Assembly: GCF_030818905.1 (NCBI RefSeq)
Contig: NZ_JAUTAZ010000001.1
Coordinates: forward strand, 3,348,001-3,412,000
Origin: Microbacterium sp. SORGH_AS_0888
GTDB lineage: Bacteria; Actinomycetota; Actinomycetes; Actinomycetales; Microbacteriaceae
Length of the DNA: 64,000 nucleotides
Direction of reading: 5' to 3'
Shown here: in pieces, positions 33,922-42,472 of the stretch
How positions within the stretch are numbered: the first letter of the stretch is position 1
How the letters are laid out: each line of letters starts with the position of its first letter
Notes under the pieces: generated by a model
Told to the model about the DNA's origin: nothing
What the model saw: the letters and a program-made list of their open reading frames with translations, nothing else
Databases searched by the model: none
Position numbers and translations under genes: made by a program

Positions 33922-34542
33922 TCACTCGTGTTCGTCGGTGCCGTCCGGAGCCCGGCTGCCGCCGGTGCGCAGCAGCTCGATGAAGGTGGCGAAGGCCGCG
34001 TGGACCTCGACGTCCTCGTCGAGCAACCATTGCAGCTGTAGCCCGTCCATGACCGCGGCGAGCAGGATCGCGGCGTGCGCGGGGGGGACGGCGATGCCGC
34101 CGCTCTGCCCGGCCGGCGAGGTCAGCTCTCTCGAGAAGTCACCGCGCACACGCTCGTAGCGCCGTACGAAGAACTCGTGTGCGGGATGATCGCGCGCGAC
34201 GGCCTCGCCCGACACCGTCGTGAACACCTCGGTGATCGCCGGCTCCTCGAGAACCTGGTGGAGCAGCTCGCCGAGCGCGTCCAGCAGATCCGTGCCGTGG
34301 ATGTCGGCCTGCTGCGCCTGGTGCTCCTCGTCGCGCTGGGTGAGGACGGCGATCAGCAGCTCGTCCTTCGTGGCGAAGTGGTGCCGAAGGCCGGTGAAGG
34401 TGATGCCGGCCTCCTCGGCGATCCCGCGCATCGATGCGCCGTTGTACCCGAGCTGCGCGAACGTCCGGCGTGCGGCGGCCAGGATGTTCTGCCGTTGTGC
34501 CGCGGACTTCGCGTACGGCCCCCGAGTGCCCTTCTTCGCCAC
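33922..34542 (-). CDS. TetR/AcrR-family regulator of the glycoside operon
   Basis: A 206-residue TetR protein: HTH at residues ~15-60 (RQNILAAARRTFAQLGYNGA, then MRGIAEEAGITFTGLRHHFATKDEL), ligand domain after that. It is divergent from the glycoside hydrolase gene, with a 22-base palindrome in between, so control of the 34.6-43.4 kb operon is likely. The recognition helix TFTGLRHHF is more like those of sugar-operon TetR regulators in Microbacteriaceae, an impression rather than a test. It is convergent with the other TetR gene, 12 bases apart. Confidence 0.87.
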   Translation of the reverse strand: MAKKGTRGPYAKSAAQRQNILAAARRTFAQLGYNGASMRGIAEEAGITFTGLRHHFATKDELLIAVLTQRDEEHQAQQADIHGTDLLDALGELLHQVLEEPAITEVFTTVSGEAVARDHPAHEFFVRRYERVRGDFSRELTSPAGQSGGIAVPPAHAAILLAAVMDGLQLQWLLDEDVEVHAAFATFIELLRTGGSRAPDGTDEHE

Positions 34543-34562
34543 GGTCTCAGCGTAGCTCTCGA

Positions 34563-34584
34563 AAATATTGCACGTGAGCTATTT
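34563..34584. promoter_or_regulatory. 22-base palindrome between TetR and the glycoside operon
   Basis: A dyad centred on CACGTG (34571-34576) with outer arms AAATA and TATTT; 16 of 22 positions pair. It lies 21 bases before the TetR ATG and 54 bases before the hydrolase GTG, an ideal place for the TetR operator. Confidence 0.6.
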
Positions 34585-34637
34585 CTGCCCTAGTGTCGTC
34601 GTGTATCCGACAGCGACGTGGAACGGAGTGCCGCAGA

Positions 34638-36629
34638 GTGGCCGCGACCGAATTCGAACGCCCCATGAGGGCGCTGGACGACACCTGGATCGGCGTCAAC
34701 TTCTGGTCCCGCGCAGGTGGTCCCCACATGTGGCGCCGCTTCGACGAGTCCGTGGTCGCGGAAGAGCTCGCGCTGCTGGCCGCGCACTCCCTGACCGTCA
34801 CCCGGTCCTTCTTCTTCTGGCCCGACTTCCATCCCGAGCCGTACCGCATCGACGAGGAGAAGTGCGTCGCGTTCCTGCGCTTCCTCGATCTGCACGTCGA
34901 GGCCGGGCTCCGGACCATTCCCACGTTCATCGTGGGGCACATGTCGGGCCAGAACTGGGATCCGGTCTGGCGTCAGGGACGAGACCTGTACAGCGACGTC
35001 TGGATGGTCGGGCGCCAGGCCTGGTTCATCGGCGAGATGGTGCGCCGCTTCGCGACGCACCCGGCCGTCTCCGCCTGGCTCGTGTCCAACGAGATGCCTC
35101 TGTATGGCGGCGGCGGCGGCCTCATGGGCCCCGCCGAGCACACCGACAAGGATGCGGTCCGCACCTGGGGAGAGCTCATGGTGGCTGCCGTCCGGGCCGC
35201 GGGCGGGACGCAGCCGGTGTCGCTCGGCGATGGTGCCTGGGGCAGTGAGGTCATGGGGCAGGACAACGGGTTCCGGCTCAGCTGGACCGCCCCGCTGACC
35301 GACTGGATCGGCCCCCACTCGTACCACATGAGCGACGATCCGGTCCGTCAGCACCTCATCCCCGCGTTCAACTCCGAGTTGTGTGCGCCTTTCGGGCGTC
35401 CCGTCGTGATGGAGGAGTTCGGCGTCACGAGCGAGTTCGCCTCCGACCACAACGCCGCCGACTACTACCGCCAGGTCCTGCACTCGACGCTCGCCGCGGG
35501 CGTGACCGGCTGGCTCGGCTGGAACAACACGGACTTCGACATGCCCGATGAGGAGCCCTATTCCCACCACCCCTACGAGATGCACTTCGGGCTCACCACC
35601 GCCGAGGGCACGCCCAAGCCCGCGCTGGGGGAGCTCGGCGCCTTCGCGGCGACCGTGCGAGAGCATGACCTGCCGCGCGCGCAGCGCGCCCCCTCGCACA
35701 CCGGTCTTCTCGTGAGCGCGTTCCTCGACGGAGATTTCCCCTTCTGGGATCCCACGGAGGCCGCAGGCATCCGCGACGCACTGCTCGAGGGCTACATCGC
35801 CGGACGGCTCGCCGACCTTCAGCCCGCCGTCGTCCGCGAGACCGGCGACGTCCCGCCGCTTCCCCTCCTGCTCGCGCCCGCCGCCAAGGCGATCACCGCT
35901 CCCGGCGCCCGCGGTCTCCAGGCGGCCGCCGCGCAAGGATCCACCGTCTGGGTCAGCTTCTGCTCGGGCGAGTCGTTGAACCAGCGCGGATGGTGGTGGC
36001 CCGATGTCGACGCGAGCTTCGGTATCCGTCACGAGGCCCGGTACGGCCTCACCCGACCCGTCGAGGGCGACACCTTGACCTTCCGGTTCGAACGCGCCTT
36101 CGGCGACATCGCCGCGGGAGAGGATCTCGTCTTCCCCGTGGGCGGTTCCGAGATCGTGCGCGTGATGCTGCCCGTGCTCGCGGACGACGACGCCGTCATC
36201 GCCCGCGACGGACACGGCCGGCCCGCCATCGTGGCGAAGGCGGCCGGAACGGGACGGATGCTGCTCTGCACCTATCCGCTGGAGCTGTTCGCCGCCCGGG
36301 TCCCCTTCCTCGACCGCAGCGCCCTCGTGCGCCTCTACCGTGCTCTGGGCGAGCTCGCCGGCTCCCGCGACCTGGTGACCGTCTCCGCGGACGACGTCTA
36401 CGGTGACATCCTGCGTCATCCCGACGGCGCCGAGTTCGCGGTCGTCGTCAGCCAGGCCGACGAGCCGAGAGACGTCACCGTCGCGACGCCGCTCGCGAAG
36501 AAGGACGTGTCGCTGCCGCCCTTGGGCGCAGTCGTCGTCCCCCTCGGCGGTCCCACGACGCCGGCCGGCCCTCCGCAACCCCCCTCCAGAACAGCACGAC
36601 TCAATGATGAGAAAGGCACGCCGCAATGA
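34638..36629 (+). CDS. Glycoside hydrolase, GH5-like (beta-mannanase-type barrel)
   Basis: A 663-residue cytoplasmic protein (no signal peptide). The N-terminal ~340 residues form a clan GH-A barrel: WIGVNFWSRAGGPHMWRRFD at the start, acid/base Glu in AWLVSNEMPLYGG (~residue 155), nucleophile Glu in PVVMEEFGVTSEF (~255) and GWLGWNNTDFD after it. The C-terminal half is beta-rich and unassigned. Family members act on mannosides or related sugars; cytoplasmic location and the ABC importer next door imply hydrolysis of imported oligosaccharides. GTG 34638 follows GGAG at the right spacing. Its stop overlaps the next gene's ATG (36626-36629). Confidence 0.8.
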   Translation: MAATEFERPMRALDDTWIGVNFWSRAGGPHMWRRFDESVVAEELALLAAHSLTVTRSFFFWPDFHPEPYRIDEEKCVAFLRFLDLHVEAGLRTIPTFIVGHMSGQNWDPVWRQGRDLYSDVWMVGRQAWFIGEMVRRFATHPAVSAWLVSNEMPLYGGGGGLMGPAEHTDKDAVRTWGELMVAAVRAAGGTQPVSLGDGAWGSEVMGQDNGFRLSWTAPLTDWIGPHSYHMSDDPVRQHLIPAFNSELCAPFGRPVVMEEFGVTSEFASDHNAADYYRQVLHSTLAAGVTGWLGWNNTDFDMPDEEPYSHHPYEMHFGLTTAEGTPKPALGELGAFAATVREHDLPRAQRAPSHTGLLVSAFLDGDFPFWDPTEAAGIRDALLEGYIAGRLADLQPAVVRETGDVPPLPLLLAPAAKAITAPGARGLQAAAAQGSTVWVSFCSGESLNQRGWWWPDVDASFGIRHEARYGLTRPVEGDTLTFRFERAFGDIAAGEDLVFPVGGSEIVRVMLPVLADDDAVIARDGHGRPAIVAKAAGTGRMLLCTYPLELFAARVPFLDRSALVRLYRALGELAGSRDLVTVSADDVYGDILRHPDGAEFAVVVSQADEPRDVTVATPLAKKDVSLPPLGAVVVPLGGPTTPAGPPQPPSRTARLNDEKGTPQ

Positions 36630-37945
36630 CCCTCCACCCGACCACGTCCCGTCGTCGTATCCGACGTGGCGTCCTTTCCTTCGTCTCCGTCGCGGCGTTG
36701 GCGCTGGCCACCGCCGCCTGTTCCACCGGCGGCAGCTCCGGCGCCTCCGGCGGCGCCAACGAGATCACGACGCTGAGCCTCTACTCGGCCGACAGCCCCG
36801 CCGGAAAGTGGCTCAACGCGATGGCCGACGAGTTCGAGAAGGCGAATCCCGGGATCACCGTCACCAATCAGTTCGTCGCGCAGACCGACCTGCCCACGAC
36901 GTATGGCAAATCGGTCGTCGCGGGAAACGAGCAGGACATCGTCATGACCAACCTCGTGGGCGATCCCACGACCTGGCTCAAGAACGGCGCCACGGTGGAC
37001 GTGAGCGGCTACCTCGACCAGTGGGGACTCTCGGACGTCTTCTCTGACGGTGCGCTGAAGGCGTGGACCACCTCCGACGGCAAGCTTCAGGCCTTCCCGC
37101 TCGAGGGCTACAACTGGCCGATGTGGTACAACACGGACCTGCTGAAGCAGGCCGGATTCTCGGCGCCGCCGAAGACGTGGGACGAGCTCATCGCTCTCTC
37201 CACGGCGCTCCGTGCCGACGGAGTGCAGCCGTTCGTGGTCGGTGCCGCGGACTATCCGGCCCCCGCCGTCCTGACGCTCGTCGCGCTGACGCTGCTCAGT
37301 GAGGACGACGTGACCGCCCTGTTCACGTCGGGCGACTGGGGCGGCGCGAACGGCCAGAAGGTCATCGACGGGGTGCTGCAGCTCCGCGATGCCGGCGTGT
37401 TCGCCGATGACTCGGCCGGTCTCAAGTACCCGGACCAGGTCGCCGCCTTCGCGGCGGGCAAGGCCGCGATGCTGTTCGACGGCTCGTGGGGCTACGGCAA
37501 TGCGCAGGCCACCTTCCCGCAGATCCCGGTGCAGCTGGGCGGGTTCCCGTTGCCGCAGGGCAGTCCGGTGGCCAAGCCGGTGAGCTTCGCCGGCCAGTCC
37601 ACCGGGGTGTGGATCAGTCCGAACGGCCAGAAGAAGATCGATGAGGTCGGCAAGTTCGTCTCGTTCCTCTATCAGCCCGCGAACCTCGCCGCGTTCGTCG
37701 ATCTGGGATACATCTCGCCCGCTCGTGACGGCTATCTGACGCTGGACGAATCAGCGCTGCCACCGCTGAACGTCGCCTCTCAGAAGGAGCTGCCGTCCGA
37801 GACGACCGTCTACCAGCCGACCTACAACATCCTGTCCCCGACCGTCACCTCGGCGTTCTTCCGGGCATCGACGCAGGCGTTCGTCGCCGGCTCGACCGCA
37901 CAGCAGGTGACCCAGAGCCTGGAGCAGGCGTGGCAAGCGCAGTGA
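36626..37945 (+). CDS. Carbohydrate ABC transporter substrate-binding lipoprotein
   Basis: A 439-residue family 1 extracellular solute-binding protein. A twin-Arg-rich N-terminus, hydrophobic stretch and lipobox TAACS give a lipid anchor at Cys ~34. The mature part begins ITTLSLYSADSPAGKWLNAM, then EFEKANPGITVTNQFVAQTD and WPMWYNTDLLKQAGFSAPPKTWDELIAL, the classical MalE-like sugar-binder pattern. Ligand unknown, presumably a mannoside or other oligosaccharide given the operon. It overlaps the hydrolase gene by four bases and the first permease gene by 16. Confidence 0.92.
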   Translation: MTLHPTTSRRRIRRGVLSFVSVAALALATAACSTGGSSGASGGANEITTLSLYSADSPAGKWLNAMADEFEKANPGITVTNQFVAQTDLPTTYGKSVVAGNEQDIVMTNLVGDPTTWLKNGATVDVSGYLDQWGLSDVFSDGALKAWTTSDGKLQAFPLEGYNWPMWYNTDLLKQAGFSAPPKTWDELIALSTALRADGVQPFVVGAADYPAPAVLTLVALTLLSEDDVTALFTSGDWGGANGQKVIDGVLQLRDAGVFADDSAGLKYPDQVAAFAAGKAAMLFDGSWGYGNAQATFPQIPVQLGGFPLPQGSPVAKPVSFAGQSTGVWISPNGQKKIDEVGKFVSFLYQPANLAAFVDLGYISPARDGYLTLDESALPPLNVASQKELPSETTVYQPTYNILSPTVTSAFFRASTQAFVAGSTAQQVTQSLEQAWQAQ

Positions 37946-38841
37946 TCGGCTCCGCCCCGCGGCGGCGCGTCTCGGCGCGTCGCCGCGGGGCGGGACAGGC
38001 CCTCGAGGTCTCGCCGGCCCTCCTCTGGTACGGGCTGTTCATGGTGGTGCCGCTGATCGCCATGATCGTGCTCAGCTTCTTCACGTGGAACAGCCTGGTC
38101 GCTGCGCCCACCCCGAGCGGCTTCGCCAACTACGCCTATCTGTTCGAGGACCAGATCCTCCGGGTGGCGATCGTGAACACGATCCTCTACGTCGGCATCG
38201 GGTTGCTCCTGATCATCCCGCTCGGATTCCTGCTGGGGTTCTTCCTCAGCCGACGCCCGCCCGGACACGCGGTGCTCTCGATCGTCTTCTTCACGCCGTG
38301 GATCGTGTCCGCATCCGCACGGGCCATGATGTTCACGGGGCTCTATCAGCCCCGCGGTGCGATCAACAGCATCCTCTCCGCCGTGGGACTCGGGGATCTC
38401 CAGCACATCTGGCTGGCCGACCCCGCCACCGTGCTCTGGGCCATCATCGCGACGGAGGCGTGGGCGGGCATCGGTGCGACCGCGGTCATCTTCTCCGCCG
38501 CGCTCGGTCGTGTCCCGGAGGAGGTGTACGAGGCCGCGCGTCTGGACGGCGCCGGCATCTGGCGGGAGATCGGCTCGATCGCGCTGCCGATGTCGAAGGA
38601 CTTCATCGGCCTCATGACCATGCTCCAGTTCCTCTGGCTCCTGCTCGGCTCGGCGGGAACGGTCCTGCTCCTCACCAACGGCGGCCCCGGATCCACCACG
38701 ATGACCCTCGCCTTCTACCTCTACGACCAGGCATTCGTCTCCGGTCGGATCGGCTACAGCCAGGCGATCGGCGTCGTGGGCCTGGTCGTCGGCCTCATCG
38801 GCATGGGCGTCATCCGCTTCGCCTTCCGCACCAAGGAGTGA
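37930..38841 (+). CDS. Carbohydrate ABC transporter permease (MalF-like)
   Basis: A 303-residue permease with six hydrophobic segments. The first, LLWYGLFMVVPLIAMIVLSFF, follows a basic N-terminus. The EAA loop that contacts the ATPase is EVYEAARLDGAGIWREIGSIALPMSKDF (residues ~198-225). TNGGPGSTTMTLAFYLYDQAF is also typical of MalF-type subunits. GTG 37930 overlaps the binding-protein gene by 16 bases, showing tight coupling. No ATPase is encoded in the operon; as in many actinobacteria a shared MsiK-like ATPase elsewhere probably powers it. Confidence 0.9.
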   Translation: MASAVIGSAPRRRVSARRRGAGQALEVSPALLWYGLFMVVPLIAMIVLSFFTWNSLVAAPTPSGFANYAYLFEDQILRVAIVNTILYVGIGLLLIIPLGFLLGFFLSRRPPGHAVLSIVFFTPWIVSASARAMMFTGLYQPRGAINSILSAVGLGDLQHIWLADPATVLWAIIATEAWAGIGATAVIFSAALGRVPEEVYEAARLDGAGIWREIGSIALPMSKDFIGLMTMLQFLWLLLGSAGTVLLLTNGGPGSTTMTLAFYLYDQAFVSGRIGYSQAIGVVGLVVGLIGMGVIRFAFRTKE

Positions 38842-38843
38842 CC

Positions 38844-39698
38844 ATGTACGCGCTTCGCCCCCGCCGCGCCCTCGGCTGGACCCTCGCCTACGTCCCGGTG
38901 CTCGTCTACGCCGCGCTCATCCTGATCCCGCTGTACTACCTCGTCGTGAGCGCGTTCAAGGACAACACGCAGATCGCGCTCGACCCGCTGGGCCTGCCCG
39001 GCGGACTCTCGTTCGACAGGTTCGCGGACGCGAACGGAGCGGTCGGGCTGATCGCCGCATCCGGCAACTCGCTCGCCGTCGCGCTCGGCTCCGTCGTGCT
39101 CACGGTGCTGCTGGCGGCGCCCGCCGCTCACGGCATCGCCCGCCGCTCCTCCCGTTTCGCCACGGGAGCGCAGATCGCGTTCGGGCTGGCGTTCCTCATC
39201 CCGCAGTTCGCCGTGCTCGTGCCGACCTACCTGCTGGCGGTGCGCACGGGGCTCATCCAGCTCCCGCTGTTCTTCCTGGTCCTGTTCTACGCGGCCATGA
39301 ACGTGCCGCTCGCGGTGCTGCTGCTCATCCCCTTCTTCCGGGCCATCCCGAAGGAGATCGAGGAGTCGGCCGAGCTCGACGGGGCCAACGCCCTCAGTCG
39401 CATGCGGCACGTGCTCATGCCCATCGTGCTGTCCGGCCTCACGACCGTCGCGATCCTGTGCTTCCTCTCCGCCTGGAACGAGTACATCTTCGCCCAGGTC
39501 ATCACGACGAACGCGTCGTACACCGTTCAGGTCGCGCTTCCGCTGCTGCGCAGCGAGGGGGCTTTCCAGGGCGCCGACGTCGATCTCGGGCGACTCGCGG
39601 CCGGTGTCGTGATCAGTGTCATTCCGGTGTTCATCATGTATGCAGTCCTGCGGCGACGGCTCATCGACGCCTTCGCCGCAGGAGCCGTCAAAGGATGA
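38844..39698 (+). CDS. Carbohydrate ABC transporter permease (MalG-like)
   Basis: A 284-residue permease starting MYALRPRRALGWTLAYVPVL two bases after the first permease's stop. Six hydrophobic segments are visible. The MalG-type motif FALA/AFLIPQFAVLVPTYLLAVRTGL precedes the EAA loop EIEESAELDGANALSRMRHVLMPI (residues ~173-196), and the late segment CFLSAWNEYIFAQVI is diagnostic. It ends with AGAVKG, the usual end of the family. It forms the heterodimeric channel with the preceding permease. Confidence 0.9.
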   Translation: MYALRPRRALGWTLAYVPVLVYAALILIPLYYLVVSAFKDNTQIALDPLGLPGGLSFDRFADANGAVGLIAASGNSLAVALGSVVLTVLLAAPAAHGIARRSSRFATGAQIAFGLAFLIPQFAVLVPTYLLAVRTGLIQLPLFFLVLFYAAMNVPLAVLLLIPFFRAIPKEIEESAELDGANALSRMRHVLMPIVLSGLTTVAILCFLSAWNEYIFAQVITTNASYTVQVALPLLRSEGAFQGADVDLGRLAAGVVISVIPVFIMYAVLRRRLIDAFAAGAVKG

Positions 39699-39742
39699 CC
39701 CGTCGCGGCGGATGTCGCGACCGCAGGCAGTGAGGAGAAACG

Positions 39743-42472
39743 GTGACGATCCAGACCCGCATCATGGGGTTGCTTGCCCGCCTGCCCGAGCGCGTGGCGT
39801 CCGTCGACGTGCGCCGCGATCTCGCGACGCCTCTGCGCGACGGCGGTGCGCTCCGCGCCGACCTCTGGCTGCCTCGCCCCCTCCGAGCGTCGGCATCCGT
39901 CGTGCTGATCCGCACGCCGTACGGCCGTGAGGGCATGGACCTCGTCGCCCGTCTCGTCGCCGAGCGCGGCCACCCCGTCGTCGTCCAGAGCTGCCGGGGG
40001 ACGTTCGGGTCCGCCGGTGTCTTCGACCCCTTCCGCACGGAGTCGGCGGATGCCGAGGACACGCTCGCATGGCTCGCGGCGCAGCCGTGGGGCGACCGTC
40101 CGGTCTCGCTTCTCGGGGCCAGCTACTTCGGGCACACGGCCTACACGGCGGTGGCCGCGGACGCGTCACGGATCTCGTCGGTGTCGGTCGCGGTCACCGC
40201 GACCGACATGCGGGCGAGTGCCGTGTATCCGGACGGTGTGTTCGCGCCGGAGACCGCGCTCGTCTGGATCGCCGGTCTGACGACGCAAGAGCTGCCGCGG
40301 CGGGCGCAGCGTCGCGCGATGCGGGCGCTCACACGGCGCATGCCCGCCGCGCTCGCCGCGCCGGAGAAGGACGCCGACCGCGTGCTCCTCGGCGAGACCT
40401 ACCCGCCGTACCAGGACTGGGTGAGCCATGATCGGGCCGATGACCCGTGGTGGGAGCCGACCCGTCGGTCGCAGATCCGCGAGATCATGCCGCCCTCCGT
40501 CCTCGTGGCCGGGTGGTACGACCCGTTCGTGGTCGGCCAGCTCGCGGATCACGAGGCGATGGTCGAGGCGGGGCGGCTCACCCGCCTGATCGTGGGGCCC
40601 TGGACCCATGGATCGCCCCCGATCGCGAGCCACCTCGTCCGCGAGAGCCTCCGGCTGCAGGATGAGGCGCCCCGCGGCGGCGCGGTCGTCTGGGACGGGG
40701 GACTCCGGCGATGGGTCGAGCTGGGCGCCTGGCCACCCGCAGCGGTGACCCGACGACTCGTCCTCGATGGCGGCGCCGCGCTGCGTCTGGACCCGCGGTC
40801 GTCGCTCGACCTCTCGTGGATCGTCGATCCCGGCGATCCGCCACCGCCCGCCGGCGGGCGCGGGCTCAACCCGCGGTTCGCGGGGCGCCGGCGGCAGACG
40901 GCCCGCGAGAGGCGCGCCGACGTGCCGGTGTTCTCGACGCACGCGCTCCGCTCCCCGCTGACGATCGCGGGACGCGCCTCGGTCGAGCTCGTCACCCCGG
41001 CCTCCGACCGGCAGCAGGACTGGTTCGTGCGGCTCTGCGACGTCGACGCCGTCGGTGTCTCGCGCAACATCGCCGACGGTTTCGTGCGCACCCCACCCGG
41101 TGCCGAGAGCGTTCGCGCCGAGCTCTCGCCCGCCGCCTTCACCTTCCGCGCGGGCCACCGCATCCGCCTGCAGATCAGTGGCACGGGACACCCGTTCCAT
41201 CCGTCGCTCGGCGAGACGGGGCGCCGACGGGTGCTCTCGCGGGCGGGTGCGTGGAGCGTCCTGGAGCTGCCGACGATCGAGGGCGGCTGGCGGGCCCTGC
41301 CGGCGACCCCGGCCGAGGAGGGTGCCATGAGCACGGTGCTCGGTCGGGTGGCGACGGGGTTCGAGCCCGTCCGCGACGAGGTCGTCCGCCTGACCGACGC
41401 GGATGCCGACTTCGGCGGCCAGCTGTGCGTCTACCGCGGCGACCGCGTGGTCGTCGACCTGGCCTGGGGGCCGGGGGCGGCTCTGGCGGGACTCACCGGG
41501 TTCTACTCGGTGAGCAAGGGCGTCGCGGCGACCGTGGTCGCCCTGCTGATCGACGGCGGCGCGCTGGAGCTCGACCGCCCGGTCGCGTCCTACTGGGCCG
41601 AGTTCGCCGCGCAGGGAAAAGCGTCGGTCACGGTGCGTGAACTGCTCTCGCACCAGGCGGGTCTCGCCGCCGTCGACGACGGAGTGCGGCCAGGAGACGC
41701 CCTCGACTCGCGTGAGGGTGCCGCGCGGCTTGCGGCGCAGCTGCCGTTGTGGCGACCCGGGACGGCCTTCGGCTACCACGGCATCACGATCGGCATCCTC
41801 ATGGAAGAGCTGGTGCGCCGCGTGACCGGCGTCGAGCTCCAGGAGCTGTACGAGGAGCACATCCGCGCGTCGCGCGAGATCGACGTCTTCCTGGGCCTTC
41901 CCGCCGAGCAGTCCCACCGATACCGGGACCCGCGGCCGCCGCTCGGTCCCGCCGAGCCGGCTCCCGCCGTCGAGGACGACCTGGCCGCAGCGGCGTTCGG
42001 ACGCCTGCTGCGTGCCCCGGATGCGACCCTCGCCGAGTTCGGGCCCTTCTCGCCCGCCGTGCGGACCAGGGGCACGGCGGCCGCGGGAGGCGTGGGCTCC
42101 GCGCACGGTCTGGCGCGTCTCTACGCGGCCGCCCTCGGCCACATCGGGGCGCCGATCGCGAGCCCCGATACCTTCGCCGCGATGTCGCAGGTGCAGGTGA
42201 GCGGTCACGACATCGTCCTCGACGCCCCGATGTCGTTCGGGATCGTCTTCATGAAGCCGCACGCGCAGTTGCCTTTCGCGAGTTTCCGCGCCTTCGGGCA
42301 CGACGGCGCGGGCGGTGCGCTGGCCTTCGCGGATCCGCTCCACGACATCGGCTTCGGCTACATCCCGACCCGGATGACGACCCCCGGGGGAGCCGACGTG
42401 CGAGCGGTCGCGCTGTCGGGCCTCGTGCGAGCCTGTCTCGCGCCCGCCCGCGTGCACGGAGGCCGGGCATGA
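39743..42472 (+). CDS. Fusion of CocE/NonD (S15) hydrolase and class C beta-lactamase-like serine hydrolase
   Basis: A 909-residue, two-enzyme fusion. Residues ~15-310 are an S15-type alpha/beta hydrolase: nucleophile Ser in LLGASYFGHTA (~130), acid Asp in GWYDPF (~257) and His in GPWTHGSPP (~285). Residues ~320-520 are the jelly-roll PepX C-domain (LTIAGRASVELVTPAS). Residues ~529-905 are a serine beta-lactamase fold: SxxK in GFYSVSKGV (~595), a YHG in place of YxN (FGYHGITIG) and HDG replacing KTG (GHDGAGGALAF). This set is typical of esterases such as EstB rather than true beta-lactamases. An internal ATG (41327) with GAGGAGG before it could start the second enzyme separately. No signal peptide. 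In a sugar operon, deacylation of imported glycosides or peptides is a guess. Confidence 0.85.
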   Translation: MTIQTRIMGLLARLPERVASVDVRRDLATPLRDGGALRADLWLPRPLRASASVVLIRTPYGREGMDLVARLVAERGHPVVVQSCRGTFGSAGVFDPFRTESADAEDTLAWLAAQPWGDRPVSLLGASYFGHTAYTAVAADASRISSVSVAVTATDMRASAVYPDGVFAPETALVWIAGLTTQELPRRAQRRAMRALTRRMPAALAAPEKDADRVLLGETYPPYQDWVSHDRADDPWWEPTRRSQIREIMPPSVLVAGWYDPFVVGQLADHEAMVEAGRLTRLIVGPWTHGSPPIASHLVRESLRLQDEAPRGGAVVWDGGLRRWVELGAWPPAAVTRRLVLDGGAALRLDPRSSLDLSWIVDPGDPPPPAGGRGLNPRFAGRRRQTARERRADVPVFSTHALRSPLTIAGRASVELVTPASDRQQDWFVRLCDVDAVGVSRNIADGFVRTPPGAESVRAELSPAAFTFRAGHRIRLQISGTGHPFHPSLGETGRRRVLSRAGAWSVLELPTIEGGWRALPATPAEEGAMSTVLGRVATGFEPVRDEVVRLTDADADFGGQLCVYRGDRVVVDLAWGPGAALAGLTGFYSVSKGVAATVVALLIDGGALELDRPVASYWAEFAAQGKASVTVRELLSHQAGLAAVDDGVRPGDALDSREGAARLAAQLPLWRPGTAFGYHGITIGILMEELVRRVTGVELQELYEEHIRASREIDVFLGLPAEQSHRYRDPRPPLGPAEPAPAVEDDLAAAAFGRLLRAPDATLAEFGPFSPAVRTRGTAAAGGVGSAHGLARLYAAALGHIGAPIASPDTFAAMSQVQVSGHDIVLDAPMSFGIVFMKPHAQLPFASFRAFGHDGAGGALAFADPLHDIGFGYIPTRMTTPGGADVRAVALSGLVRACLAPARVHGGRA

